From Pseudoroseicyclus tamaricis (lineage in GTDB: Bacteria; Pseudomonadota; Alphaproteobacteria; Rhodobacterales; Rhodobacteraceae): a stretch of 64,000 nucleotides of DNA. A program made the position numbers and the translations under genes. Positions 28,515 to 37,911 of this stretch are shown piece after piece; position 1 is the stretch's first letter; every line of letters starts with the position of its first letter. Below the pieces are notes generated by a model, which saw only the letters and a program-made list of their open reading frames with translations, made no database searches and was not told the origin of the DNA. The stretch is from NCBI RefSeq assembly GCF_012070395.1, contig NZ_JAAFYS010000002.1, forward strand, positions 248,001 to 312,000, read 5' to 3'.

Positions 28515-28594
28515 TGACCCCGATCACGGGTTTCTGCTTGTCCCAAGGGGTCGCCCCTCCTAAGTCTTTCCAAAGACCAGCCAGGAGCGGCCCC

Positions 28595-29398
28595 ATGCCC
28601 AAGCTTCAGCCCAAGCTCGCCGAGATCGACCCGGTGTGGAGCCGTATTCGCGACGAGGCGCAGACCGCCATCGCGGACGAGCCGCTCCTCGGCGGGATGA
28701 TTCACACCTCGATCCTGCACCATGCGACGCTGGAGCGGGCGCTTTCGCATCGCATCGCCCTGAAGCTCGCCAATGGCGAGATGGGCGAGCAGATCCTGCG
28801 CGAGATCGTCGAGGAGGCCTACGAGGCCGAGCCCGATCTCGCCGCCAGCGCCCGCGCCGATATCGCCGCCGTCTACGAGCGGGACCCGGCGTGCCACAGG
28901 CTCCTGCAGCCGCTGCTCTACTTCAAGGGGTTTCAGGCCGTGCAGGCCTACCGGATCGGCCACTGGCTCTTCAGCCAGGGCCGGCAGGACCTCGCCTTCT
29001 TCATCCAGATGCGCACGTCGGAGGCCTTCGGCGTCGACATCCACCCGGCCGCCCGCATCGGGCGCGGCATCATGATCGACCATGCCCATTCCATCGTCAT
29101 CGGTGAGACGGCGGTGGTGGGCGACAATTGCTCCATGCTCCACTCGGTGACGCTCGGCGGCACCGGGAAGGACACGGAGGATCGTCATCCCAAGATCGGC
29201 AATGGCGTGCTGATCGGCGCCGGGGCGCATGTGCTGGGCAATATCCACGTGGGCAATTGCAGCCGCATCGCCGCGGGCTCGGTGGTGCTGCACGACGTGC
29301 CGCCCTGCAAGACCGTTGCCGGCGTGCCCGCGAAGATCGTCGGCGAGGCAGGCTGCGACCAGCCGTCTGTGGCGATGAACCAGCTTCTCGGGCGCTGA
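28595..29398 (+). CDS. cysE: Serine O-acetyltransferase
   Basis: The 267 residues from ATG 28595 (AGGAGCGG upstream) comprise an N-terminal helical domain (~10-140) and a left-handed beta-helix of hexapeptide repeats. Diagnostic segments are DIHPAARIGRGIMIDHAHSI, GETAVVGDNCSMLHSVTLGG and HPKIGNGVLIGAGAHVLGNI. The enzyme makes O-acetylserine for cysteine synthesis. In other Rhodobacterales cysE commonly sits beside the end of the GTA cluster, which supports reading the preceding genes as GTA relics. Confidence 0.97.
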   Translation: MPKLQPKLAEIDPVWSRIRDEAQTAIADEPLLGGMIHTSILHHATLERALSHRIALKLANGEMGEQILREIVEEAYEAEPDLAASARADIAAVYERDPACHRLLQPLLYFKGFQAVQAYRIGHWLFSQGRQDLAFFIQMRTSEAFGVDIHPAARIGRGIMIDHAHSIVIGETAVVGDNCSMLHSVTLGGTGKDTEDRHPKIGNGVLIGAGAHVLGNIHVGNCSRIAAGSVVLHDVPPCKTVAGVPAKIVGEAGCDQPSVAMNQLLGR

Positions 29399-29416
29399 GG
29401 CCCGGACGGGCGCCGG

Positions 29417-29740
29417 TCAGCCGGCGTCCTCCACCTTCCCGAACCAGCTTGCCAGCATCAGCCCCATCGACAGCGCGCCGAGGCCGAACGCCAGCGCGTC
29501 AGCGGGAGACGTGAGGTCCAGCGGGCCGGGCAGGGCGAGGAGCAGCCAGGCCACCACGGCATTGGCCGCGCCCCAGCCGACATTGACCATCGGGCGAGAG
29601 AGGCCGCGTCCGGGCGGCTTGGCGAAGGGCGAGGGAAAGGGGCGGCCCTGCACCCCGGCGACGAAATGCGGGATGGCATTGACGGCGAACATGCCGCCGA
29701 AGAGGTGGGCGAGTGTTATCAGCAGCTTTGGCGCCTCCAC
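29417..29740 (-). CDS. Small integral membrane protein of unknown function
   Basis: The 107 residues show three to four hydrophobic segments (~5-22, ~48-70, ~82-100) with a polar loop HFVAGVQGRPFPSPFAKPPG. I do not recognise the family. It is convergent with cysE and lies 75 nt downstream of ohr on the same strand. Confidence 0.65.
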   Translation of the reverse strand: MEAPKLLITLAHLFGGMFAVNAIPHFVAGVQGRPFPSPFAKPPGRGLSRPMVNVGWGAANAVVAWLLLALPGPLDLTSPADALAFGLGALSMGLMLASWFGKVEDAG

Positions 29741-29815
29741 TTTTGGCCTCCCTCAAGCGTGGCGCCGGCCGGGGCGCCGTGCAAGCGCCCCGATTGTGGT
29801 CGTGGTGCCTTCGGC

Positions 29816-30244
29816 TCAGGCGACGGTGGGCTCGATCACCAGCGAGTTGCGCGTGGCGTCGGAGTAGGGGCAGACATGGTGCGCGCCGGCGACCAGATCC
29901 TGCGCCGTCTCCTCGTCGATCCCCGGCAGGTGGGCGGCGATCTTCACGTCGAGGCCGAAGCCCTTGTCCTCGCGCGGGCCGATGCCGACGGTGACCGTCA
30001 CCGTGGCGTCCTCGGGCACCGTCACCTTCTTGCTGCGGGCATAGGCCTTCAGCGCGCCGAGGAAGCAGGCCGCGTAGCCGGTGGCGAAGAGCTGCTCGGG
30101 GTTCACGCCCTCGCCGCCGGAGCCGCCCATCTCGGTCGGGGTGACCAGTTTGACGTCGAGCGCGCCATCGGCGGTGGCGGAGCGGCCGTCGCGGCCGCCC
30201 GTGGCGGTGGCGGAAGTGGAATAGACTACTTTGCTGGCAGGCAT
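29816..30244 (-). CDS. ohr: Organic hydroperoxide resistance protein (Ohr, OsmC family)
   Basis: The 142 residues have the two redox cysteines of Ohr: Cys60 in ATGYAACFLGAL and Cys125 in HHVCPYSDATR. GGSGGEGVNPEQLFATGYAA is the usual lead-in. Ohr reduces organic hydroperoxides with a lipoylated-protein reductant, which fits the pyruvate dehydrogenase genes nearby, although that is only suggestive. It is divergent from ohrR with paired dyads in the shared interval. Confidence 0.96.
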   Translation of the reverse strand: MPASKVVYSTSATATGGRDGRSATADGALDVKLVTPTEMGGSGGEGVNPEQLFATGYAACFLGALKAYARSKKVTVPEDATVTVTVGIGPREDKGFGLDVKIAAHLPGIDEETAQDLVAGAHHVCPYSDATRNSLVIEPTVA

Positions 30245-30270
30245 CTGTCGGCTCCTTGTTGCGTGTCGTT

Positions 30271-30311
30271 GAAATTTAGGTAGTGCGCGATAGAAATTTC
30301 GCAAGCTTGCG
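30271..30311. promoter_or_regulatory. Candidate OhrR operator region
   Basis: In the 118-nt ohr-ohrR interval, GAAATTT (30271) and AAATTTC (30294-30300) form an inverted repeat. It is followed directly by the perfect 12-bp palindrome CGCAAGCTTGCG (30300-30311). AT-rich dyads between these divergent genes are the expected site for the MarR-type repressor. Confidence 0.5.
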
Positions 30312-30362
30312 ATTGCATCGCGTGCGACTTATTTCTGTGGCAGGCGGCGACAGGAGATCTCG

Positions 30363-30797
30363 ATGCCCCGCGAACCCAATCTCGACGCGCTGGTCTGCTT
30401 CGACATCTACTCAGCGAACCTGGCGATCGGGCGGCTCTACAAGCCGCTCCTGGAGCCGCTCGGCCTGACCTATCCGCAATACCTCGTCCTCAAGGTGCTC
30501 TGGGAGACGGATGCGCAGAGCCTCGGCACCATCGGCCGGCGGCTGGGGCTGGAGAGCTCGACGCTGACGCCGCTGGTCAAGCGGCTGGAGGCGCGGGGGC
30601 TGGTGACGCGGCTGCGCGACACTGGCGACGAGCGGCGCGTGGTGGTGAGCCTGGCGGAGGCCGGCCGGGTGCTGGAGGCGCGGACGGAGGGCTTCGCCCG
30701 CTGCCTGATCGAGGGGACGGGGATGAGCGTCGCGGAGATGGAACAGATCCACCGGCTCATGCGCAAGCTGACGGCCGGGACGGTCCAGCAGGCGTGA
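30363..30797 (+). CDS. ohrR: OhrR, MarR-family organic peroxide sensor
   Basis: This 144-residue winged-helix protein has LDALVCFDIYSANLAIGRLY, placing the peroxide-sensing Cys at residue 12. YPQYLVLKVLWETDAQSLGT and the wing LRDTGDERRVVVSLAEAGR follow. In this family oxidation of that Cys releases DNA and derepresses ohr. Divergent placement next to ohr supports the specific name over a generic MarR. Confidence 0.93.
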   Translation: MPREPNLDALVCFDIYSANLAIGRLYKPLLEPLGLTYPQYLVLKVLWETDAQSLGTIGRRLGLESSTLTPLVKRLEARGLVTRLRDTGDERRVVVSLAEAGRVLEARTEGFARCLIEGTGMSVAEMEQIHRLMRKLTAGTVQQA

Positions 30798-30849
30798 AGC
30801 CCGGGGTAGGGGCCGGCGCCAAGGGGCTGGCGCCGGCGAAAGGCATGAC

Positions 30850-32235
30850 TCAGGCGAGCATGACCATCGGGTTCTCGAGGTTCTCGACGATGGCCTTCAG
30901 CAGCTCCGCCCCCAGCGCGCCGTCGATGACGCGGTGATCGACGGAGAGCGTGACGCTCATCACCGTGGCGACCGTCAGCTCACCATCCGCGCCGACCACC
31001 GGCTTCTTCACCCCGGCGCCGACCGCGAGGATCGCACCATGCGGCGGGTTGATGACAGCGTCGAAGTTGTCGATGCCGTACATGCCGAGGTTGGAGACGG
31101 CGAAGCTGCCGCCCTGGTACTCGTGCGGGGCGAGCTTCTTGTCGCGGGCCCGGGTGGCGAGATCCTTCATCTCCGCCGAGAGGGCGGAGAGCGACTTCTG
31201 GTGCGCGTCCTTCAGGACGGGCGTGAAGAGCCCGCCCTCGACGGCGACAGCCACGGCGACGTCGGAGGGGGTGAGCTGCAGGATGCGGTCACCGGCCCAG
31301 ACGGCATTGGCCTTCGGCACCTGCTGGAGGGCGAGGGCGCAGGCCTTGATGATGAAGTCGTTGACGGAGAGCTTGACGCCCCGGCCTTCCAGCTGGGCGT
31401 TGAGCTGGCTGCGGAATTTCATCAGCGCGTCGAGCTTGATGTCCCGCCGCAGGTAGAAGTGCGGGATGGTCTGCTTCGCCTCGGTCAGACGCTGCGCGAT
31501 GGTGCGGCGCATCCCGTCGAGCTTGATCTCCTGCGTCTCGCGGCCCTCGTACATCTTGAGGATCGCATCGGAGCTCGCACCGGCCGGAGCCGCGGGGGCG
31601 ACGGGCGCCTTGTCGGCGGCCTTGCCCTCGGGCTTGGGCGCCTCGGAGGCAGGGGCGGCGGCCTTGCCGGGCTCGGCATTCTCGACATCCGCCTTGACGA
31701 TGCGGCCGCGGGGACCGGAGCCCTTGATCTGGGAGAGGTCGAGGCCCTTGTCGGCGGCGATGCGGCGGGCGAGGGGGGAGGCGAAGATGCGCTCGCCGTC
31801 GTTGGCGCTGTCCTTCTGCGCGGGGGCGGCCTGCTCGCCGCTCCCTTGCGGGGGCGTCTCGCTCTTCACGGCGCCGTCCTTCTGGCTGCCGTCGCGGCCA
31901 TAGCCCTCTGCGGGGTCGGCGGCGTCCTGCTTGTCTTCGGGCGGCGTCTCCTTCGGCGCGGAGGAGGTCTCGCCGATATCGTCGGCGCTCTCGCCCTCCG
32001 CGAGGAGCACGGCGATGGGCTGGTTGACCTTCACGCCCTCGGAGCCTTCGGAGACCAGGATCTTGCCGATCACGCCTTCATCGACGGCCTCGAACTCCAT
32101 CGTGGCCTTGTCGGTTTCGATCTCCGCCAGAAGGTCGCCGGAGGAGACGGTGTCGCCCTCCTTGACGAGCCACTTGGCGAGCGTGCCTTCCTCCATCGTG
32201 GGGGAGAGAGCGGGCATCAGGATTTCGGTGGGCAT
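30850..32235 (-). CDS. pdhC: Pyruvate dehydrogenase E2, dihydrolipoamide acetyltransferase
   Basis: The 461 residues contain one lipoyl domain (~1-80, [10 protein letters not shown] with the modified Lys), an Ala/Pro-rich linker and an E3/E1-binding domain (~145-180, [20 protein letters not shown]). The catalytic domain ends with [17 protein letters not shown], where the His is catalytic. ATG 32235 is preferred to the in-frame TTG just upstream: GAGGAGG is 7 nt away and the ATG overlaps the previous gene's TGA by one base. It is the last gene of the pdh operon. Confidence 0.97.
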   Translation of the reverse strand: MPTEILMPALSPTMEEGTLAKWLVKEGDTVSSGDLLAEIETDKATMEFEAVDEGVIGKILVSEGSEGVKVNQPIAVLLAEGESADDIGETSSAPKETPPEDKQDAADPAEGYGRDGSQKDGAVKSETPPQGSGEQAAPAQKDSANDGERIFASPLARRIAADKGLDLSQIKGSGPRGRIVKADVENAEPGKAAAPASEAPKPEGKAADKAPVAPAAPAGASSDAILKMYEGRETQEIKLDGMRRTIAQRLTEAKQTIPHFYLRRDIKLDALMKFRSQLNAQLEGRGVKLSVNDFIIKACALALQQVPKANAVWAGDRILQLTPSDVAVAVAVEGGLFTPVLKDAHQKSLSALSAEMKDLATRARDKKLAPHEYQGGSFAVSNLGMYGIDNFDAVINPPHGAILAVGAGVKKPVVGADGELTVATVMSVTLSVDHRVIDGALGAELLKAIVENLENPMVMLA

Positions 32236-32483
32236 CAATCGACCTCCTCGACCAGCACGCGCCCCCAGGGCTCGTGGACGAAACCGCCGTTCATCTTGGC
32301 GGTGTAGGCTTGCAGGATTTGCGGCAGGTGCGCCTCGATCCAGGCGAGGCGATCCCCGACGGGCTCGCCTGCCTCGGCATCGATCAGCGCGTCGGGGATG
32401 ACGATACGATAGCGCTCGCCGACATCCTCGCCGCGGATGACATGGGCCTCGCGGGCCGCATCGTAGATCACGTCATTCGGCAT
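32235..32483 (-). CDS. Small protein encoded between pdhB and pdhC
   Basis: The 82-residue product, [20 protein letters not shown] onward, overlaps both neighbours by one base (TGATG at each end), so it is translationally coupled inside the pyruvate dehydrogenase operon. The short beta-rich start and helical [17 protein letters not shown] end loosely recall DUF1488, but I am not sure. A role in assembly or regulation of the complex is only inferred from position. Confidence 0.7.
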   Translation of the reverse strand: MPNDVIYDAAREAHVIRGEDVGERYRIVIPDALIDAEAGEPVGDRLAWIEAHLPQILQAYTAKMNGGFVHEPWGRVLVEEVD

Positions 32484-33883
32484 CAGCGGTAGGTCACGTC
32501 GTGGACGGCCTTGATAACCTCGTCGGCGGTGATCAGCGCCAGCTTCTCGAGGTTCGCCGCGTAGGGCATCGGAACGTCTTTCCCGGTGCAGGAGATGACC
32601 GGCGCGTCGAGGTAGTCGAAGGCCTGCTGCATGATCTGGCTGCCGATGTAGGAGCCGACGGAGGGCTGGGGCCAGCCTTCCTCCACCGTCACGCAGCGGT
32701 TGGTCTTCTTGACGCTCTCCAGCACCGTGGGAAGATCCATCGGGCGGAGGGTGCGCAGGTCGATCACCTCGGCGTCGATGCCGTCTTCTGCCAGCTTTTC
32801 AGCGGCTTCGAGCGCGTATTGCATCCCGATGCCGAAGCTGACGATTGTGACGTCGGAGCCCTCGCGAGCGATGCGGGCCTTGCCGAAGGGGACGGTGAAA
32901 TCGTCCATCACCGGCACGTCGAAGCTGCGGCCGTAGAGGATCTCGTTCTCGAGGAAGATCACCGGGTTCGGGTCACGGATCGCGCTCTTCAGCAGCCCCT
33001 TGGCGTCGGCGGCGGTATAGGGGATCGCCACCTTGAGGCCGGGGATCTGCATGTACCAGGCCGAGTAATCCTGGCTGTGCTGGGCGGCCACACGGGCGGC
33101 GGCGCCGTTGGGGCCGCGGAAGACGATGGGGCAGCCCATCTGCCCGCCGGACATGTAGAGCGTCTTGGCGGCGGAGTTCACGATCTGGTCCATCGCCTGC
33201 ATGGCGAAGTTGAAGGTCATGAACTCGACGATGGGTTTCAGCCCCCCGAAGGCCGCGCCGACGCCGATGCCGGCGAAGCCATGCTCGGTGATCGGCGTGT
33301 CGATCACGCGCTTGGCGCCGAACTCGTCGAGCAGGCCTTGGGTGATCTTGTAGGCGCCCTGGTACTCGGCAACCTCCTCACCCATGACGAAGACGTTCTC
33401 GTCGCCGCGCATCTCTTCGGCCATCGCGTCGCGTAGGGCCTCGCGCACGGTGGTGGACTTCACCTCCGTCCCCTCGGGCCAGTCGGGGGAGCGGTCGGGC
33501 TTGGCCGGCTGGGCGGCGGGAGACGCGGCGACGGGCGCGTCGGTGGGGACCTCGGCGTCTTCCTTCGTCTCTTCCTTGACCTCGGTCTTGACCTCTTCGC
33601 CGCCGGAGGAGCTGGCGGTGTCGATATCGTCGGCGCTCTCGCCCTCTTCGAGGAGGACGGCGATGGCGGTGTTCACCTTTACGCCCTCGGTGCCTTCCTC
33701 GATGAGGATCTTGCCGATGGTGCCTTCATCGACGGCCTCGAACTCCATCGTGGCCTTGTCCGTCTCGATCTCGGCGAGGATGTCACCGGAAGAGACGGTG
33801 TCGCCCTCCTTGACCATCCACTTGGCCAGCGTGCCCTCCTCCATCGTCGGGGAGAGGGCGGGCATCAGAATCTCGGTCGCCAT
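32483..33883 (-). CDS. pdhB: Pyruvate dehydrogenase E1-beta with N-terminal lipoyl domain
   Basis: The 466 residues begin with a complete lipoyl domain (~1-80, including [15 protein letters not shown]). This domain is nearly identical to that of PdhC. A Glu/Lys-rich linker (~90-140) and the E1-beta transketolase domain follow: [40 protein letters not shown] and [21 protein letters not shown] lipoylated E1-beta is known in several alphaproteobacteria. With PdhA it decarboxylates pyruvate. Confidence 0.96.
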   Translation of the reverse strand: MATEILMPALSPTMEEGTLAKWMVKEGDTVSSGDILAEIETDKATMEFEAVDEGTIGKILIEEGTEGVKVNTAIAVLLEEGESADDIDTASSSGGEEVKTEVKEETKEDAEVPTDAPVAASPAAQPAKPDRSPDWPEGTEVKSTTVREALRDAMAEEMRGDENVFVMGEEVAEYQGAYKITQGLLDEFGAKRVIDTPITEHGFAGIGVGAAFGGLKPIVEFMTFNFAMQAMDQIVNSAAKTLYMSGGQMGCPIVFRGPNGAAARVAAQHSQDYSAWYMQIPGLKVAIPYTAADAKGLLKSAIRDPNPVIFLENEILYGRSFDVPVMDDFTVPFGKARIAREGSDVTIVSFGIGMQYALEAAEKLAEDGIDAEVIDLRTLRPMDLPTVLESVKKTNRCVTVEEGWPQPSVGSYIGSQIMQQAFDYLDAPVISCTGKDVPMPYAANLEKLALITADEVIKAVHDVTYR

Positions 33884-34900
33884 TTAAACCGCCTCCCCCT
33901 GCGGGATGTCCTTGGAATAGATGTCCGTCCACAGCTCGTCGAGCTCCGGCTCGGGGCTGTCCTTCGCGAATTCGGCGGACTCGTTGATGATGTCCTTGAT
34001 CTCCTTGTCCACCGCTTTCAGATCCTCCTCGGAGGCGTGCTTGCCGGTTAGCAGCAGCTGGCGGACATTCTCGATCGGGTCGCGCTCTTCGCGCATCTTC
34101 TGCACCTCGTCGCGGGTGCGGTATTTCGCAGGGTCGGACATGGAGTGGCCGCGGTAGCGATAGGTCTTCATCTCGAGGATGTAGGGGCCGTTGCCTCCGC
34201 GGCAGTACTCGACCGCCTTCTTGCCGGCGGCCTGCACGGCGAGCACGTCCATCCCGTCGACCTCTTCTCCTTCGATGCCGTAGGCGGCACCGCGCTGCCA
34301 GTAGGTCGGCGACTTGGTGGAGCGCTTGGTGGAGGTGCCCATGGCGTACTGGTTGTTCTCGATCACGAAGACGACGGGCAGGTCCCAGAGCTCGGCCATG
34401 TTGTAGGTCTCGTAGACCTGGCCCTGGTTGGCTGCGCCGTCGCCGAAATAGACGAAGGTGACGCGGTCGTTGCCGAGATACTTGTCGGCGAGCGCGAGGC
34501 CGGCGCCGATCGGCACCTGGGCCGCGACGATGCCGTGGCCGCCGTAGAAATGCTTCTCGCGGCTGAACATGTGCATGCTGCCGCCCTTGCCCTTGGAATA
34601 GCCGCCCTCGCGGCCCGTGAGCTCGGCCATGACACCCTTCGGGTCCATCCCGCAGGCGAGCATGTGGCCGTGGTCACGGTAGCTGGTGACCCGCTTGTCC
34701 CCCTCTTCGGCGGCGGCCTCGAGGCCGACGACCACGGCCTCCTGGCCGATGTAGAGGTGACAGAAGCCGCCGATGAGGCCCATGCCGTAGAGCTGGCCGG
34801 CCTTTTCCTCGAAGCGGCGGATGAGAAGCATCTCGCGGTAGTGGTGCAATAGCTCCTCGGCGGAGACGTTGGGCTTGGCCGCGGCCTTGCGTGTCGCCAT
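33884..34900 (-). CDS. pdhA: Pyruvate dehydrogenase E1-alpha
   Basis: The 338-residue subunit has the thiamine-diphosphate motif GDGAANQGQVYETYNMAELW ending VIENN. The phosphorylation-loop-like YRYRGHSMSDPAKYRTRDEV and GGKGGSMHMFS-type substrate text are also present. GAGGAGG precedes ATG 34900. It is the first gene of the operon and abuts pdhB with no gap. Confidence 0.97.
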   Translation of the reverse strand: MATRKAAAKPNVSAEELLHHYREMLLIRRFEEKAGQLYGMGLIGGFCHLYIGQEAVVVGLEAAAEEGDKRVTSYRDHGHMLACGMDPKGVMAELTGREGGYSKGKGGSMHMFSREKHFYGGHGIVAAQVPIGAGLALADKYLGNDRVTFVYFGDGAANQGQVYETYNMAELWDLPVVFVIENNQYAMGTSTKRSTKSPTYWQRGAAYGIEGEEVDGMDVLAVQAAGKKAVEYCRGGNGPYILEMKTYRYRGHSMSDPAKYRTRDEVQKMREERDPIENVRQLLLTGKHASEEDLKAVDKEIKDIINESAEFAKDSPEPELDELWTDIYSKDIPQGEAV

Positions 34901-34936
34901 GAGACCTCCTCGGGCGTGCGGGGCGTAGTTAAGATA

Positions 34937-34950
34937 GTTTAACGTTGAAC
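34937..34950. promoter_or_regulatory. Near-palindrome upstream of pdhA
   Basis: GTTTAACGTTGAAC is a dyad with one mismatched pair in an AT-rich patch 37-50 nt upstream of the pdhA start. It is a candidate promoter-proximal regulator site; no regulator is encoded nearby. Confidence 0.35.
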
Positions 34951-35056
34951 AATAGACTAGCAGAGCTGAAAGCGGGCTGCATCCCCCAAAAGAGCTAGGC
35001 TGCCATGCACCCCCGGCAACCGGGAACCTCGCCCGCCCGGCGCCTCTTCACAAGGC

Positions 35057-35782
35057 ATGCAGACACAGATTCTCCTCTCCCTCCTCGCCGCCGGCCTCTT
35101 CTCCGCTGTGCACCTCGCCGCGCCGGCGCTCTACCGGCTGGGGCACGTGCCGCGGGCGTGGTGGGTCTCCGCCGCCGGGGGCGTGGCGGTGGCTTACGTC
35201 TTCCTGCACCTGATCCCCGATCTCGCGTCGCACGAGGAAGCGCTGATGGAGGCGGAGAGCCGGGGAGAGCTCGTCTACGTGCTGGCGCTCGCCGGGCTCG
35301 CCGCCTTTTACGGGCTGGAGCGGCGGGTGCGCCGGGCGCGGCCGGAGGGCGGGGCCGATCCGGCGAGCCGGGATGCGGCCTTCTGGATCCATATCGGCTC
35401 CTTCAGCCTCTACAACATGCTGATTGGCTATCTGCTGCTGCACCGGGAGGAGGATACCCTGTCCTCCCTGCTGATGTATGTCGGCGCCATCGGGCTGCAC
35501 TTCGTCACCGCCGATATCGGCCTGCGGCACGATCACCGGCGGCTCTACGACGGCGTCGGCCGCTGGCTGCTGGTCGGCGGGGTGCTGGCCGGGGCGCTGC
35601 TGGGGCTGGTGGCGGAGCTGCCCGAGCAGGCGATCATCGCGCTCTCCTCCTTCCTCGCCGGGGGGATCGTGCTCAACACGCTGAAGGAGGAGCTGCCGGA
35701 GAACCGCGAGAGCCGCTTCGCCCCCTTCGCGCTCGGCGCCGCCGGCTACGGAGCGATCCTGCTGCTGCTCTCGTCAGGCTGA
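35057..35782 (+). CDS. Multi-spanning membrane protein, distantly ZIP-like
   Basis: The 241 residues have about seven hydrophobic segments. Polar features within or beside helices recall ZIP metal transporters: VAYVFLHLIPDLASHEE, GLHFVTADIGLRHDHRRLYD and SFLAGGIVLNTLKEELPEN. The match is weak and the length short, so metal transport is only a suggestion. It stands 58 nt before a small exported protein that leads the copper operon. Confidence 0.6.
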   Translation: MQTQILLSLLAAGLFSAVHLAAPALYRLGHVPRAWWVSAAGGVAVAYVFLHLIPDLASHEEALMEAESRGELVYVLALAGLAAFYGLERRVRRARPEGGADPASRDAAFWIHIGSFSLYNMLIGYLLLHREEDTLSSLLMYVGAIGLHFVTADIGLRHDHRRLYDGVGRWLLVGGVLAGALLGLVAELPEQAIIALSSFLAGGIVLNTLKEELPENRESRFAPFALGAAGYGAILLLLSSG

Positions 35783-35839
35783 TGGCCTCGAGATCGACCG
35801 GCGCTTGACCGGCGGCGCGCGGGGGAGGATAGGGGCGCC

Positions 35840-36181
35840 ATGGCTCTGTGGTATCGCCTCACGCTGCTTCTCGCCGCGGTCGCCTTCGCGGCCGCGAGCC
35901 TCGGCGCGGCGGAGCGCATGGCGCCGGAGGATCCGGCGCTGGCCGCCTACGTGGCGGCCGGGGGCGACCTCGCCGATATCTGCGGCGACGTCTCCGGCGG
36001 CCATGCCAGCCATTGCCCCATCTGCCACGGCCTGCCCGATGCCCCCGGCTGCCGTTTCGACCCCGCCGAGCGGCGGGTCGCGCTGCTGCCGCTTTGGCCG
36101 GGCGCCATGGCCGAGCTCGGCCTCGCGCCGCAGCGGGGCCACCCGAACCTCTCCGCCCGGGCGCCTCCGGCCCGCGCCTGA
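35840..36181 (+). CDS. Small exported protein with Cys-x-x-Cys motif, DUF2946-like
   Basis: The 113-residue protein has an N-terminal hydrophobic signal (~5-24, LTLLLAAVAFAAASLGAAE). The metal-binding-looking cluster GGHASHCPICHGLPDAPGC is rich in His and Cys. Small proteins of this layout accompany PCu(A)C and SCO genes in proteobacteria, so copper handling in the periplasm is inferred. The family assignment is tentative. Confidence 0.6.
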   Translation: MALWYRLTLLLAAVAFAAASLGAAERMAPEDPALAAYVAAGGDLADICGDVSGGHASHCPICHGLPDAPGCRFDPAERRVALLPLWPGAMAELGLAPQRGHPNLSARAPPARA

Positions 36182-36284
36182 CCGGACCTTTTCCCATTCC
36201 AGCCGGCCGGCTCCGCCCGGCCCGTTCCAGACCTATCGCATCGCGCGCGGGCAAGGCCCCTGCGGTGCACCTAGGGAGGCTCAC

Positions 36285-37280
36285 ATGCCCAACGTCACCC
36301 GCTCTTCGGCGGCCCTCGTCGCCCTGATTCTCGGCCTCGCCAGCCAGGCCAGCGCCCATGTCACCCTCGCGCTGCCCGAAGCCCCCGCCGGCAGCCCCTA
36401 CATGGCCACCTTCCGCGTGCCGCATGGCTGCGAGGGCGCCGCCACCGACACGCTGCGCGTGACGCTGCCCGAAGGCTTCTATGCCGCGAAACCCATGCCT
36501 AAGGCCGGCTGGTCGCTGGAGATCGTCTCCGGCGCCTACGAGGAAAGCTTCTCCAACCACGGCACCGAGATGACCGAAGGGCCGCGGCAGATCGTCTGGT
36601 CCGGCGGGCAGCTGGAGGATGCGTGGTACGACGAGTTCACCGTGCGGGGCACCATCGGCCCCAGCGTTGAGCCCGGCACCGTCCTCTCCTTCGAGGCCGT
36701 GCAGACCTGCGGCGATGCCGTCGAGGAGTGGACGGGCGAGATGGCCCCCTCCGTCACCGTAACCCCGGCGACGGCCGGTGACGGCCATGGAGACCATGCG
36801 GAGGCCGCGGGCGAGTGGCAGGCGGGCGATCTGACGCTCACCGGCGCCTTCTCACGCGCGACGCTGCCGAACGCACCCGTGGGCGGCGGCTTCCTGACCA
36901 TTGCTAATGACGGGGCGGAGGATGACCGGCTGGTCGCGGCCGCCTCTCCTGTCGCCGGGCGGACCGAGATCCACGAGATGCTCATGGACGGCGACGTGAT
37001 GCGCATGCGCGAGCTGGAGGACGGCCTGCCCATCCCGGCGGGAGAGAGCGTGTCGCTGGAGCCGGGGGGCATTCACCTCATGCTCATGGAGCTGGGCGAC
37101 CCTCTCGTCGAGGGCACGCAGGTGCCGATGACGCTGACCTTCCAGCAGGCCGGCGAGGTGGAGATCCTGCTCGACGTCGGCGCCATCAATGCCCGGACCG
37201 CTGGCGGTGACATGGATCACTCAGGCATGGACCACGGCGACATGGATCACGCACACAGCGATGAGGAGGCCACGGAATGA
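36285..37280 (+). CDS. YcnI-PCu(A)C fusion, periplasmic copper protein
   Basis: The 331 residues start with a signal peptide (~1-24) ending ASA before HVTLALPEAPAGSPYMATF. The mature protein would therefore begin at His25, the N-terminal copper ligand of YcnI/DUF1775. That domain spans ~25-165. A PCu(A)C domain follows (~178-300) with the H..M..M..HxM ligand set: TEIHEMLMDGDVMRMRELED and GGIHLMLMELGD. The C-terminus MDHSGMDHGDMDHAHSDEE is a Met/His metal-binding tail. PCu(A)C delivers copper to cytochrome oxidase. It overlaps the SCO1 gene by 4 nt. Confidence 0.9.
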   Translation: MPNVTRSSAALVALILGLASQASAHVTLALPEAPAGSPYMATFRVPHGCEGAATDTLRVTLPEGFYAAKPMPKAGWSLEIVSGAYEESFSNHGTEMTEGPRQIVWSGGQLEDAWYDEFTVRGTIGPSVEPGTVLSFEAVQTCGDAVEEWTGEMAPSVTVTPATAGDGHGDHAEAAGEWQAGDLTLTGAFSRATLPNAPVGGGFLTIANDGAEDDRLVAAASPVAGRTEIHEMLMDGDVMRMRELEDGLPIPAGESVSLEPGGIHLMLMELGDPLVEGTQVPMTLTFQQAGEVEILLDVGAINARTAGGDMDHSGMDHGDMDHAHSDEEATE

Positions 37281-37873
37281 CCACGCGCACGTTGAACATC
37301 CTGCTCTGGGCGGCTGTGGCGGTGGCCCTGCTCGCCGGCGGCAGCGCCTGGTACCTGCTGAGCCGGGGGAGCGATCTGCCGGTGGCCGGCACTCTCGGAC
37401 AGGGCGATTACGCCCTGACAACCACCGACGGCGCCCCCTTCACGGAGGAGGTGCTCGCCTCCGGCCAGCCCTCCGCCGTGTTCTTCGGCTTCACCCATTG
37501 CCCGGATGTCTGCCCGACGACGCTCGGCGACATCCTCACCTGGCAGGAGGAGCTGGGCGACGAGGCGGAGGACCTGCGGGTCTACTTCGTCACCGTCGAT
37601 CCCGAGCGGGACGACCCGGAGGTGCTGGGCGACTACGTCTCCTGGGTGCCGGGCGTCGCCGGCGTCACCGGCCCGCGCGCGGAGATCGACAAGGCCACCC
37701 GCGCCTTCGGCGTCTACGCCTCTCGCGTGCCGCTGGAGGGCGGCGACTACACGATGGACCACTCCGCCTACGTGCTGCTCTTCGACGGGAACGGCAACTT
37801 CGTGGAGCCGATCACCTACCAGGAGCCGCTGGAGAGCGCGCTGCGCAAGCTGCGCCGGGCCATCGGGGCCTGA
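37277..37873 (+). CDS. SCO1/SenC-type copper chaperone
   Basis: The 198 residues have an N-terminal anchor (~8-28) and a thioredoxin fold with copper ligands Cys75 and Cys79 in THCPDVCPTTLGD and His161 in MDHSAYVLLFDG. It works with PCu(A)C in building the CuA site of cytochrome c oxidase at the outer face of the inner membrane. The 4-nt overlap with the YcnI-PCu(A)C gene shows they act together. Confidence 0.95.
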   Translation: MTTRTLNILLWAAVAVALLAGGSAWYLLSRGSDLPVAGTLGQGDYALTTTDGAPFTEEVLASGQPSAVFFGFTHCPDVCPTTLGDILTWQEELGDEAEDLRVYFVTVDPERDDPEVLGDYVSWVPGVAGVTGPRAEIDKATRAFGVYASRVPLEGGDYTMDHSAYVLLFDGNGNFVEPITYQEPLESALRKLRRAIGA

Positions 37874-37911
37874 GGGGAGACGGGCCTGAGGGAAAACCGG
37901 GCGGCGGCGGG

